64,000 nt of DNA from Nitrosotalea sp. (GTDB lineage Archaea > Halobacteriota > Syntropharchaeia > Alkanophagales > Methanospirareceae): NCBI GenBank assembly GCA_020725315.1, contig DYFG01000001.1:18042-82041 (forward strand). Direction: 5' to 3'. Shown in pieces: positions 9,396 through 17,962 of this stretch. The notes under the pieces were generated by a model, which ran no database searches, had not been told where the DNA came from, and saw only the letters and a program-made list of their open reading frames with translations. A program made the translations under genes and the position numbers. Position 1 is the first letter of the stretch. The number at the start of each line of letters is the position of its first letter.

Positions 9396-12300
9396 GTCAC
9401 TAACCTACCCTTAATTGACCGCAAGGTTCTGTCAATAACATACGCTGCCTCGTCTTCTGTAGACATAGTGACACCCGAAACCGTAGTGTTGAGGTTGGTA
9501 GTTGTCGTTGAAGTTGTCTGTGGTTGGGTATTAACTATTATCTGGTTCACTGGTGGAATAAGCGGCGAGCCAGTAAATGCACTTCCTATAGTTGAAGCCG
9601 CACTAGCAGTCCGTTGTGCTGCTGAAATCATAGCTGCCTGTTGTGCCTGTTGGTACGCTAGTTGTGCCTGCATTTGTGAGTTTTGAACCGTCTGCATGTA
9701 ACCTTGAATTTGGAAAACCTGCATCCTAATCATATTCATTACGGAAGTAATTTGGCTAGCAGCATTTATAAATATATTAACCATAGCAGAAACTACACTG
9801 TTTAGATTAGGTAAGAAGGTACTGATACCCTGAGCCAAGCCTGCAATTACATCGGCACCTATGTCTCTATACACCAAAGAAGGAGAGCCAATACGAAGAG
9901 CATTTTTTGTGCCCGTAGTCAGATCATTACCTATTAATATGCCGTTTAGTTCTGCTATTTGTCTGGTTACTAATATGCCAGTTTCCAGGCCCATAGCAAG
10001 CCCCTCAGAAATCTGGATACCATGATCTCTAAACTTCTGTAGAAGTGCCTTTCCTTGTGCGCGAGTAGGGGCAAGTCCCGCCATAAGAGCCTCTACTGCC
10101 TGTTCCCACTCGGCTAGATCACCCATCCCCCCGCTAGAGGTTATGGGGGGTAGGACAGTTTTACCAGAAAGAAGTTTATCTAGTTCTCCAACAGCCCGTT
10201 CCCAATCTCCCTCTTTAATAGCTTTAACAAAGGCAGGAGTTAAAGCATCCTGAATACCGTCTACTATAGCGGCAGCTATTTCTGAACCAATACGCCTAAA
10301 CGTTGGTGCATTTTCAGTAATCCACCCCTCTAAGGAACGAAGCATCCCATCAAAATGAAACTTTAGCCCCTGCCAATCCCCGCTGCCTTCCCACAAATAA
10401 GAAAGTAGTTCCCCTATCTTAGAAAGTGCATCATTAAAGGCGTTTTTAATGGTGTTTTTAGTTTCCTCAGAAGATAGATAGGTGGATATATTTTCTATAA
10501 GCGACTTTATAGCCCCCAAAATGCCTGGGAACTGTAGTGTTTCAGGCTCTACAGTAGAAATGGTTTCTTCTATAGGGATCATTATTGATTCCCCAGGCCA
10601 AACATAATACCCCTCAAACAACTTGTTGTTTGCTGCTATAATTTTGTTTACACTTGTGTTATGCTTACGAGCAATATCAAGAAGGTTATCGCCTTCTTTA
10701 GCGGTGTAAGATAGCATAGAGGTAACAGTTTTTTCTACTGGTCGCTGTATGGTTACTGCTTTTCCAAACAAAATAGAATCAACTACAGAGGCAAAAGCGC
10801 CCCACAAAACTGTGGCAGCATCTATCAGTAAATCTTTACCAGTAGTTTTGAGCCAGCTACTTGTTTTTTCTATGGCAGTAGATAGTGCGGGTTTTATTTT
10901 ATCTTCCCACAGTAAAGTAGCTCCCGCCAGTAAGAAATCCCATACACCAGACAGTTTATTACCAAGCTCTGTTAGCAGACCCTCAATACCGCCCTCGTTA
11001 TAAGCCTTTACTAAATCAGCAATAGCGCCAGTAATACGGCCTACCACATCCGCCACTAGAGTAAATCCACGAATAGCGTATTCTAGTAGTGTGGCTACTA
11101 TCTCCCCTAACTTCTCTCCGGCGCGTGAAATACCGCTGTCTGTTCCAGGTTCAAGAGTCTTGTAGAAATCATTAACATCCTCTTTTCCCTTACCAAAAAC
11201 ATTATCAAATAGCCTGCCTATCTCTGATAGTGTTTTTGAGATCGTAGGCACGAGGCTTTTCACAGCAGAAATAATACCGTCAAACCCACTGGTCCACCCC
11301 TCAAAAAACCCCTCTAAGAACTCGGAGATTACGGTGACAAGAGATATAATCCGCTCTGATGTACTTCCAAAGGCGTTGTTAATTGATTCTCCACCAGAAA
11401 CAACCTCTACTATTCGCCTTACTAGCGTCCCTACGGACTTAGCAATTTGAATAACCCAAAAGGTAGCAGTACCTAGTGCATAAGAGAATTTTCTTGCGTG
11501 TTCTTCACTTGCGCCTAACGCCTTAGCAATGCCCAAGATACCCGATTCCCTACCACTTCCAAGACTCCCACCAGAAGTTAAAAGGAGCAGGGCACGTTCT
11601 AATCCCTCGTTTCTAAGATCATCAACGAAAGTAGAGAAAGCAGTTTTCATGGAAGACAAAACGCCTTCCCAATTTTTAATGGCTTGCGAGATTACTTTAG
11701 GAGCAAAGAGAAGGGTAAAGGCAACACCTATCCCCGCTAAAATAAGCGGTATTCTAGAAACTATACCTAACAAACCGCTAAACAAGCCCTTTGCTAGTCC
11801 CGGCAGAAAAGATAGTATGATTTTAGGTAAACGAATTACTTCTTTAGCTACACCACCAAATACAGAAAATGCCGTTTGTCCTAAAACTTTAAAGAGTCCA
11901 GTAATAAAAGATACAGCAGGACCTAGTACAGTTTTTAATAGTGCAGAAATTAATCGTATTGGGGCAGGAAGGAAGTTGAATAGGAATTTTGCAGTATTTA
12001 ATAACCCACCAAACGCCTTTCCTATTAAATTAGGTATAAACAACAAGCCTGCCTTGACAACTCTGGAAACTGTTGAAATTCCTTTCTGAATGGGGCCTAA
12101 AATCGTAGTCTCAAACAACAACTTAACTGTAGTAAAAGCGTCTTTTAAAGGATTAACAACCGCCCCGACGAGTCCACCAAACAGATTTTTAAACACACCG
12201 GAAATTCTTCCAAAAACGGAAGTTGTGCCCACGCTAAGTTTCTTAAGTTGCGGTGTTAATGAGGGAAGGGTAAGTGCCGTAGACATAACAGTACCCAAGA

Positions 12301-13762
12301 TGCGGAACCCCCCCACAGAGTTTGCAACTAGCTGAATAAGAGAACCAAATACAATAAGTAACGGACCTATTGCAGCCACAGCTAAACTAATTCTGACAAT
12401 CCAACGCTTTGTCGTTTCGTCTAGTGTATTGAAACTGGAAACTGCTCCATTAATAACTTTGATTACCTTCTGAATGTCTGGTGCTACTGCATCAAAAATA
12501 GAAATACCAAGATCAATGAAAGCGTTTTTCAGAAGAATAAGTTGGGATTTGACAGTAGCAAAACGTTTTGCAGCCTCTTCCTCTAGAGCAATTTGTTCTA
12601 CCCATTGTTCATTAGCCAAAGCTATGTTGTCTGTAAGAAGCGCCATGTTAGGGCCGAGAAGGTTGACAACTTCTCGCACCCGCACGCCAGACAGCCCAAG
12701 CGCAGTTAATACATCACCGCTGATCTTACCTTGATCCTGTAGATCAACCAGGACACTCAGGAAGTCTTTGATGGTTCCAATCGCATCTGCCCTAAACCGA
12801 CTCTTAAAGGTGCTAATGTCAACATTAAGAATGTTGGCAAACATCTCAGCAGTTTCTTCGTTTGCACCAGAAGCCGCTTCAAGCATTTCATAGATGACAC
12901 GCGAGACAGCCGTACCACCACGTTCCGCCCGAACACCCAACTCAGCAAGAGTCGCACTTAGTCCTAGAATTTCTGGTGTGGTCAGTCCTACCAACCGTCC
13001 CGCTGCTGCCATACGCATAGCTAAATTTACGATTTCTGGTTCGGTAGCTGCTGCGTTGTTACCTAGCGCAACAATTGCCGCGCCTGCCTGTCTTGCAAAC
13101 GTATCGAGGTCCTGAGTAGCAACGCCCATAATATTACCAATACGGGCTAGAGCAAATGCAGCTTCCTCAGCAGCGAGATCAGTAGAAACAGTCAATAAAG
13201 CTACTGTGCGAGTAAAATCTTTTAGCTCTTCTGCTCCAACTCCCAACTGCCCCGCTACCTGACCAATACGAGAAAGTTCATTAACTGAAATAGGAATCTC
13301 TAAGGATAATTGGCGAAACCCGTTTCTTAGTTCTTCACCTATGTCAGTAAGCTTGCCTAGCTGTCCACTGGTAAAGACTGCATCCTTCTGTATCTGACTA
13401 AGCCCTTTAGAAGTGCCATACATTTCTTCAGCAACTTCTTTAAAGCCCGTAGTGACACCCTCTACCGTCTTACCTACGCCAGCAAAGGCATCCTCAAAGG
13501 AAATGCCCGCCCCTATTAGCGCAGTATTAAGGACTGTCAGGGGGATGGTAAGGGAGAAAGACAAATTACGTCCAAGCGTAGAAACACTGGCGCCAAGACG
13601 TGCCAGCTTACGATCAAAGGCTTCCGCCGCAATTGCTGAAGCGCCAAGCGACTTGTTAACCTGATCAAAAGCATGTTGAGCATCATACGCAGCTTTTCGG
13701 GCGGCATTAACCCCCAAAACAACTACGCGAATACCAATTTGTCCTTCTCCGCCACCCTGCAT
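9386..13762 (-). CDS. Tail tape measure protein with LysM domain
   Basis: At 1458 residues this is the longest gene in the block. The N-terminal third has the phage tail tape measure core (TSGQLGKLTDIGEELRNGF, then VNELSRIGQVAGQLGVGAEE). Long helical and hydrophobic stretches follow (IVRISLAVAAIGPLLIVFG and others), as expected for a protein that sets tail length and enters the membrane. A LysM motif is visible at about residues 1015-1062 (YTAKEGDNLLDIARKHN...VWPGESIMIP). LysM binds peptidoglycan or chitin and is unusual in the middle of a tape measure. The start lies two bases after the stop of the frameshifted chaperone extension. Confidence 0.92.
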   Translation of the reverse strand: MQGGGEGQIGIRVVVLGVNAARKAAYDAQHAFDQVNKSLGASAIAAEAFDRKLARLGASVSTLGRNLSFSLTIPLTVLNTALIGAGISFEDAFAGVGKTVEGVTTGFKEVAEEMYGTSKGLSQIQKDAVFTSGQLGKLTDIGEELRNGFRQLSLEIPISVNELSRIGQVAGQLGVGAEELKDFTRTVALLTVSTDLAAEEAAFALARIGNIMGVATQDLDTFARQAGAAIVALGNNAAATEPEIVNLAMRMAAAGRLVGLTTPEILGLSATLAELGVRAERGGTAVSRVIYEMLEAASGANEETAEMFANILNVDISTFKSRFRADAIGTIKDFLSVLVDLQDQGKISGDVLTALGLSGVRVREVVNLLGPNMALLTDNIALANEQWVEQIALEEEAAKRFATVKSQLILLKNAFIDLGISIFDAVAPDIQKVIKVINGAVSSFNTLDETTKRWIVRISLAVAAIGPLLIVFGSLIQLVANSVGGFRILGTVMSTALTLPSLTPQLKKLSVGTTSVFGRISGVFKNLFGGLVGAVVNPLKDAFTTVKLLFETTILGPIQKGISTVSRVVKAGLLFIPNLIGKAFGGLLNTAKFLFNFLPAPIRLISALLKTVLGPAVSFITGLFKVLGQTAFSVFGGVAKEVIRLPKIILSFLPGLAKGLFSGLLGIVSRIPLILAGIGVAFTLLFAPKVISQAIKNWEGVLSSMKTAFSTFVDDLRNEGLERALLLLTSGGSLGSGRESGILGIAKALGASEEHARKFSYALGTATFWVIQIAKSVGTLVRRIVEVVSGGESINNAFGSTSERIISLVTVISEFLEGFFEGWTSGFDGIISAVKSLVPTISKTLSEIGRLFDNVFGKGKEDVNDFYKTLEPGTDSGISRAGEKLGEIVATLLEYAIRGFTLVADVVGRITGAIADLVKAYNEGGIEGLLTELGNKLSGVWDFLLAGATLLWEDKIKPALSTAIEKTSSWLKTTGKDLLIDAATVLWGAFASVVDSILFGKAVTIQRPVEKTVTSMLSYTAKEGDNLLDIARKHNTSVNKIIAANNKLFEGYYVWPGESIMIPIEETISTVEPETLQFPGILGAIKSLIENISTYLSSEETKNTIKNAFNDALSKIGELLSYLWEGSGDWQGLKFHFDGMLRSLEGWITENAPTFRRIGSEIAAAIVDGIQDALTPAFVKAIKEGDWERAVGELDKLLSGKTVLPPITSSGGMGDLAEWEQAVEALMAGLAPTRAQGKALLQKFRDHGIQISEGLAMGLETGILVTRQIAELNGILIGNDLTTGTKNALRIGSPSLVYRDIGADVIAGLAQGISTFLPNLNSVVSAMVNIFINAASQITSVMNMIRMQVFQIQGYMQTVQNSQMQAQLAYQQAQQAAMISAAQRTASAASTIGSAFTGSPLIPPVNQIIVNTQPQTTSTTTTNLNTTVSGVTMSTEDEAAYVIDRTLRSIKGRLVTWD

Positions 13763-13764
13763 CG

Positions 13765-14047
13765 TTATCTCTTCTTTTTCATTGCTCTATTTTGATAAGT
13801 AATTTCTTCATCCTTTTGGATGTTTTCTTTCATTATACTACTTAAGTAATGCCCAATTAAAAAGGCTTGTTGCTCCGGCGTTAATTCTTGCCAGTCATGG
13901 AAGTACCTGTAGTTTGCTGCATGACAAGCATCTACTTCTGTTATGAGAGGAATTAGGCCGGGGAGACTGTTTATGGAGATAGTAGAACGAATTGCGTTTT
14001 TAATTCGGGCTTTGTATAATGGCTGATCATTAACTCTTATTTGGAAA
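13765..14047 (-). CDS. Tail assembly chaperone extension (GT-type, made by +1 frameshift)
   Basis: An open frame of 92 codons lies in the +1 frame directly after the first chaperone frame and has no ATG, GTG or TTG start with a ribosome binding site near its beginning. It reads through KARIKNAIRSTISINSLPGL and ends two bases before the tape measure ATG. The upstream limit is a TAG in this frame, so the shift must occur between GAA and the first-frame TAA. UUU-C at 14047-14044 lets tRNA-Phe slip from UUU to UUC. The fusion would be about 281 residues. Frameshifted chaperones at this spot are common in tailed phages; here the shift must be +1 or -2. Confidence 0.75.
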
Positions 14048-14611
14048 GTTTTCTATGGCCTGAGCCACCAACTCCTCTGAAGAACCCATAGTTGAACTAC
14101 TAATTTTCTGAGTAACTAGGCTTACATCTTCTTCCGTAACCATAGCTACGTAACGCACCCACGCCAGATACCGCGCAAGTTTGCTCTCTCGATTAACTTC
14201 AATCCCTACAAAATCCAGTTCTTCAAGCCAAGCATCGCTCTCAAGCGGATGAACTGTATCAGGAACCTCTACGGGTTCCGTACCAAACACAATAAGCGCG
14301 TCCAAAACTGCCATGCCAACCTCGGTATTATGGCGTTCAACTGCCGCCAAATACTCAGGGTGGTTGGGATTCAAAATTGTCTCTTCCCTGTCAGGATCAT
14401 AAAAAGCATAATCCTCAAGTTTGGGCGGTTTAATTTTGTTGGCTACTGCTTGGATACGGAGAACAGAGACTTTCTTTGTTCGAAGAACTACTCCACTAGA
14501 CAGCCGAATGTGGTTGTCGGGAAGCCGATGTACAGCTTCCCGTTCCACTTCTGCGACTGCCTCTTGGATCGTTGGACTAGCAAACGAAGGTTGACCAAGA
14601 TTGTCGCTCAT
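14030..14611 (-). CDS. Tail assembly chaperone (G-type)
   Basis: A 193-residue acidic protein between the tail tube and tape measure genes, the standard place of the tail assembly chaperone that coats the tape measure protein during tube polymerisation. The sequence (HRLPDNHIRLSSGVVLRTKK, PPKLEDYAFYDPDREE) is soluble and helical, with no membrane segment. The stop is followed in the +1 frame by the extension at 13765-14047. Identification rests on position, size and the frameshift architecture. Confidence 0.75.
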   Translation of the reverse strand: MSDNLGQPSFASPTIQEAVAEVEREAVHRLPDNHIRLSSGVVLRTKKVSVLRIQAVANKIKPPKLEDYAFYDPDREETILNPNHPEYLAAVERHNTEVGMAVLDALIVFGTEPVEVPDTVHPLESDAWLEELDFVGIEVNRESKLARYLAWVRYVAMVTEEDVSLVTQKISSSTMGSSEELVAQAIENFPNKS

Positions 14612-14625
14612 TACTTTTCCTTTAA

Positions 14626-16122
14626 CTATTGACCTTTGATAATAATCCCGTCCGACGCATCGTCGGCAAGACCGCCCGCGTAAATCTTATTCGGATCATT
14701 AGGACAGAACGTAAAGTCGTTGATACGATCCGCCGCAGGCAGAATACCAACTGTAGCGCGAGGATCAAGAGTCCAGCTATACCCACCATTAATCGTGCGG
14801 TAAAGACGCGCAGCAGGCGCAGCCGTAGCAGCAGCGATAAACCCAACAGTCTCATTCGACCACCCGATCTTCTGGATCGACGCCGGGGAACCTTTTAGAC
14901 CCTTTTCAGTCCAGTGTTCGCCGCGATCTGTCGTCACATACACTTTGCCGTTAGCCGTACCAACCCACCACTCCTTCTCACCGCGCATCGCCACGGCGGT
15001 TAGATTAACACCGGGTGCCGGACCAGTCACCGCTGAAAAGGTACTACCATCGATGGTATACACTACAGCATTATTGTCGCCAACAGCGACAATATTATCT
15101 GTATCATACGCATCAACATCATGCAAATCTTCAGCCGTTGCGCTACCGGCGTCCATAACTTCTACGCCATCAGCCGGGGAAGCAGAGAAATACACATACC
15201 CACCATCCCCAACAATCCACGTATCAAGCGGCGAAACGCTGACAATCGCGTTTGGCTCTCCACCAATCACAAACCCCGCAGTGACTTCTGTCCAGGGATC
15301 AATTTCCCCATCCAAGATGTCATCCAACGTAGCATAGTGCAGAGAGTTTGTTTCGTTACTGATTACAACATAACTATCCGACACAACCGCGCCATCAGAC
15401 ACATTATCAGCCAACGTCAACGTGTTAATAGGTGACTCAACGACTGTAGAAAACCCATCATTGGTAGCAATTACTTCAGCCAAAACACCGGGGCTAGAAC
15501 CAGGAGCATTAGCAAGCGCGAAAATTTTGCTACATCCATCGCTAGGATCAGCACAATCACCACAACCTGCCTCGTCACCATTACTAATAGCCACGATCTC
15601 TTGACCGACAAATCCCGCCGCAACTTCTGAATACCGCATTGGGATGATTTCGTACATAGTACGGGCGCTGATTTCTACTTCTTCATCAATGCCCGCCTGA
15701 TCGTCGCCCGACATTGCTCCAATGTCAGTTGTACCATAGGAGCTAATCAGAGCATTTTCAAAAACCTGAACCTTTTCGTACCCCAAGTCAAAGTCGCGCG
15801 GATCAGTACACGCGCCAAGATGGATTTGAACATCAAAGGCGCAACGTAGCTTCGCCAGCTTAAGAACTTCCGAAAGATCATAAGTCAACCGGAAGGTAAG
15901 CGGCAAAGTCACACGATCCGCCGCCCCCTGAAATTCGGAAGCGGTAAGCCACGAATTATATCTGGTAGGATCAGGAACCTCGATACTAGTCACATCTCCC
16001 TGACCATAATCAAGAGAGCCAGCAACCGCAAACCCATGAAACATAGGCGCGTGATCGTGTCTGGCTCGAAATTGGATCGTGAAGATACGACTACTACCAG
16101 ACTTTACAATTGTATCAGCCAT
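14626..16122 (-). CDS. Major tail tube protein fused to a Ycf48-like beta-propeller
   Basis: A 498-residue protein. About residues 1-190 resemble a tail tube protein (FTIQFRARHDHAPMFHGFAV, then TLPLTFRLTYDLSEVLKLAK). The remainder reads as repeated blades of a Ycf48/BNR-type propeller: VYTIDGSTFSAVTG, VYVTTDRGEHWTEKG and LYRTINGGYSWTLD. A short cysteine cluster (CGDCADPSDGC) joins the two parts. Position directly upstream of the chaperones fits a tail tube gene. The propeller would decorate the outside of the tail and may bind glycans. The one-base overlap (TAATG) with 16122-16430 indicates coupling. Confidence 0.75.
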   Translation of the reverse strand: MADTIVKSGSSRIFTIQFRARHDHAPMFHGFAVAGSLDYGQGDVTSIEVPDPTRYNSWLTASEFQGAADRVTLPLTFRLTYDLSEVLKLAKLRCAFDVQIHLGACTDPRDFDLGYEKVQVFENALISSYGTTDIGAMSGDDQAGIDEEVEISARTMYEIIPMRYSEVAAGFVGQEIVAISNGDEAGCGDCADPSDGCSKIFALANAPGSSPGVLAEVIATNDGFSTVVESPINTLTLADNVSDGAVVSDSYVVISNETNSLHYATLDDILDGEIDPWTEVTAGFVIGGEPNAIVSVSPLDTWIVGDGGYVYFSASPADGVEVMDAGSATAEDLHDVDAYDTDNIVAVGDNNAVVYTIDGSTFSAVTGPAPGVNLTAVAMRGEKEWWVGTANGKVYVTTDRGEHWTEKGLKGSPASIQKIGWSNETVGFIAAATAAPAARLYRTINGGYSWTLDPRATVGILPAADRINDFTFCPNDPNKIYAGGLADDASDGIIIKGQ

Positions 16123-16430
16123 TACCTATCTCCGTAGTAAGCCTGTTGGAACACACCAATAATTTGAAATATAGAAAGCTTGAGTCCCAACGACTTGAGT
16201 AACTGCATTAACTCTTTTCGTCTCCCTAGTAGGGCAGGAGCATTGTACATCCCCTTCTCTACCAGCCCGTTATGTAGCCTTTTGGTGTCTTCTTGTGACA
16301 GCCCCAAAACTGACAAATCGGGTGGTCCAGCTACAGGATATGCTAGTGGGCTTTGTCCTTCCTTTAGACTGTCAGGAACAATAGCAACCCACATAAATCC
16401 TTCGTTATCAGTATATATCATGTGCTTCAT
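16122..16430 (-). CDS. Unknown structural-operon protein
   Basis: A 102-residue protein without a recognised domain, placed between a probable connector and the tail tube protein. That is where tail terminator or completion proteins often lie, but the size is small and I see no supporting motif. The C-terminal half (RRKELMQLLKSLGLKLSIFQII) is an amphipathic helix pair. Confidence 0.6.
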   Translation of the reverse strand: MKHMIYTDNEGFMWVAIVPDSLKEGQSPLAYPVAGPPDLSVLGLSQEDTKRLHNGLVEKGMYNAPALLGRRKELMQLLKSLGLKLSIFQIIGVFQQAYYGDR

Positions 16431-16442
16431 TAAGAAAAACTC

Positions 16443-17672
16443 CTAAGAAGTAAGTGGTGGTATAACTCTCCGCACCCCATCAGCATGAACCTGCGAGTAA
16501 AGATGGATAGCGGCGGTTGTTGTTCCAAACGGATTATGAAGAAGGGCATAAGGAAGCGTATAACTTCCGTCTCTTGTATTACGAGAACGGTCCTCAATCT
16601 GTTTCTTCCATATATTATGTGTGTTGGAACAGCCACAAATTTCTGTATCTAAGAAAGTCAAAGCGTAATAAACAATTGCCCGTTCCCATTCGGGACTCAT
16701 CTGGCGGGTGGGCATGGGGAGATCATTATTTACCAGCCCTGCCCTATAGTTGATTGTTGTACGAACTGGCCTACCTGCAATGGTACAGCCTAGATTAGTA
16801 TAGGTTCCTGTCTTTTCATCCCACGTCCCTGTTTGATAGGTTAACAATCCTAGACGACTATCTTTTATAGTCATACAACCTGTTTGAGTAGACTCAGTAC
16901 AAGGCCCATCACAAGGAACAGGAGTATAGTAAAAGGTTACTTGCTGAGAGGGATCAGTCCATACACGATAAACATCTACTGAAACCTCATAGTTGCCCGG
17001 ATCATCCCCATTAATGACTAGCGGCTCCCCGCGCACATCTACCATACGAGATACAAGCGTTCTGAGCGGGACTAGGTAACGTGGAAATTCAATCGTTGCA
17101 ATCCCCTCTGTAATCTCAATACTTTTAACAGGACGAATCTCTGAAGTATCTGCCCCGTTGGTGCCTGTGAAATAGATATAGAGTTCTTCCGGATCTGTTA
17201 CGTCTGTTGCAACGGAAACTTGTGCTATTTCTTCAAACCCATCCCCATCGTAGTCAACAAAGGCGATTGGTACATCTTCTTGAACAAGTGTCTTTGTCTT
17301 TTTACCAGGGGCATACACATAACCATATCCCGATAAAAGAGACTTTGGTTTGCCTAGTGCATTATAGAGCGAAGTAGTCTCCGGTCGATAGTGCGTAGGC
17401 AAATGGACTTCTTCTTCAGTAACCCAATCAAGCACAGGAAACCAATTAAGCTGTCGGATTGTAACCTGCTCTGCCTGCCGCAAGGCATTGGCTAGACTTT
17501 CCCTTGACACCTTTCCGGCGTTTTGATAGTCATACTGAAACCATATATCATCACATGACTCATAGGCAGGTCGATGGCTGGTGACGATACCGTTGAAATG
17601 GTATGGATCGATACCCAGGTGGTATGCCACCCGATCCAGCGGAATGAGTGTTCTTGTGTCTGCCCAAGCCAT
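16443..17672 (-). CDS. Probable head-tail connector or adaptor protein
   Basis: A 409-residue protein. I start it at MAWADTRTLIPLDRVAYHLG because that ATG overlaps the stop of the upstream gene by one base (TAATG); a longer frame upstream would run through the whole membrane protein gene. The opening LDRVAYHLGIDPYHFNG resembles the first helices of head-tail adaptors. The middle is beta-rich (PIAFVDYDGDGFEEIAQVSV), and the C-terminus contains CDGPCTESTQTGC and CGCSN cysteine clusters. Assignment is from position, between head and tube genes, and is tentative. Confidence 0.55.
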   Translation of the reverse strand: MAWADTRTLIPLDRVAYHLGIDPYHFNGIVTSHRPAYESCDDIWFQYDYQNAGKVSRESLANALRQAEQVTIRQLNWFPVLDWVTEEEVHLPTHYRPETTSLYNALGKPKSLLSGYGYVYAPGKKTKTLVQEDVPIAFVDYDGDGFEEIAQVSVATDVTDPEELYIYFTGTNGADTSEIRPVKSIEITEGIATIEFPRYLVPLRTLVSRMVDVRGEPLVINGDDPGNYEVSVDVYRVWTDPSQQVTFYYTPVPCDGPCTESTQTGCMTIKDSRLGLLTYQTGTWDEKTGTYTNLGCTIAGRPVRTTINYRAGLVNNDLPMPTRQMSPEWERAIVYYALTFLDTEICGCSNTHNIWKKQIEDRSRNTRDGSYTLPYALLHNPFGTTTAAIHLYSQVHADGVRRVIPPLTS

Positions 17673-17962
17673 TAGACTAATCTTTCTATTAAAATAGCTA
17701 CCGTACTTGCTGCTAGTATATATAAAACAGGTGGGAAAATGAAATAGGTAAGCGTACAAAGAAGAGCAACCCACACGCTTAGGCACCAAAAACAGGAAAA
17801 CAGTTCTCCTACAAAGTTGTCAGGATATTCTGTTACCTCTAACGTACTATCCCACTTCCCACCTGCCAGCCGCCTAACAAAACGGGCAATACCCTCTCGA
17901 TGAATAATACTTGTTAGACGCCACGTAGCTAATGCTACTATCAAAGCATCTAACGATTCCAT
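17672..17962 (-). CDS. DUF1360 membrane protein
   Basis: A 96-residue protein with the DUF1360 pattern: ALATWRLTSIIHREG near the N-terminus, a CFWCLSVWVALL motif at about residues 57-68, and a C-terminal hydrophobic helix (VLYILAASTVAILIERLV). DUF1360 proteins are small membrane proteins common in phage late regions; their function is not settled. It overlaps the glycosyltransferase gene upstream and the connector gene downstream, so it is part of the same transcript. Confidence 0.8.
   Translation of the reverse strand: MESLDALIVALATWRLTSIIHREGIARFVRRLAGGKWDSTLEVTEYPDNFVGELFSCFWCLSVWVALLCTLTYFIFPPVLYILAASTVAILIERLV

Noticed and set aside
11529..12335. Plus-strand frames inside the tape measure gene
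   Set aside because: They have low-complexity Pro/Ser/Thr content, are antisense to a clear gene, and have no ribosome binding sites.
17673..17789. Longer N-terminus for the connector-like protein
   Set aside because: It would overlap most of the DUF1360 gene in another frame and lacks a ribosome site; the inner ATG forms a TAATG junction.
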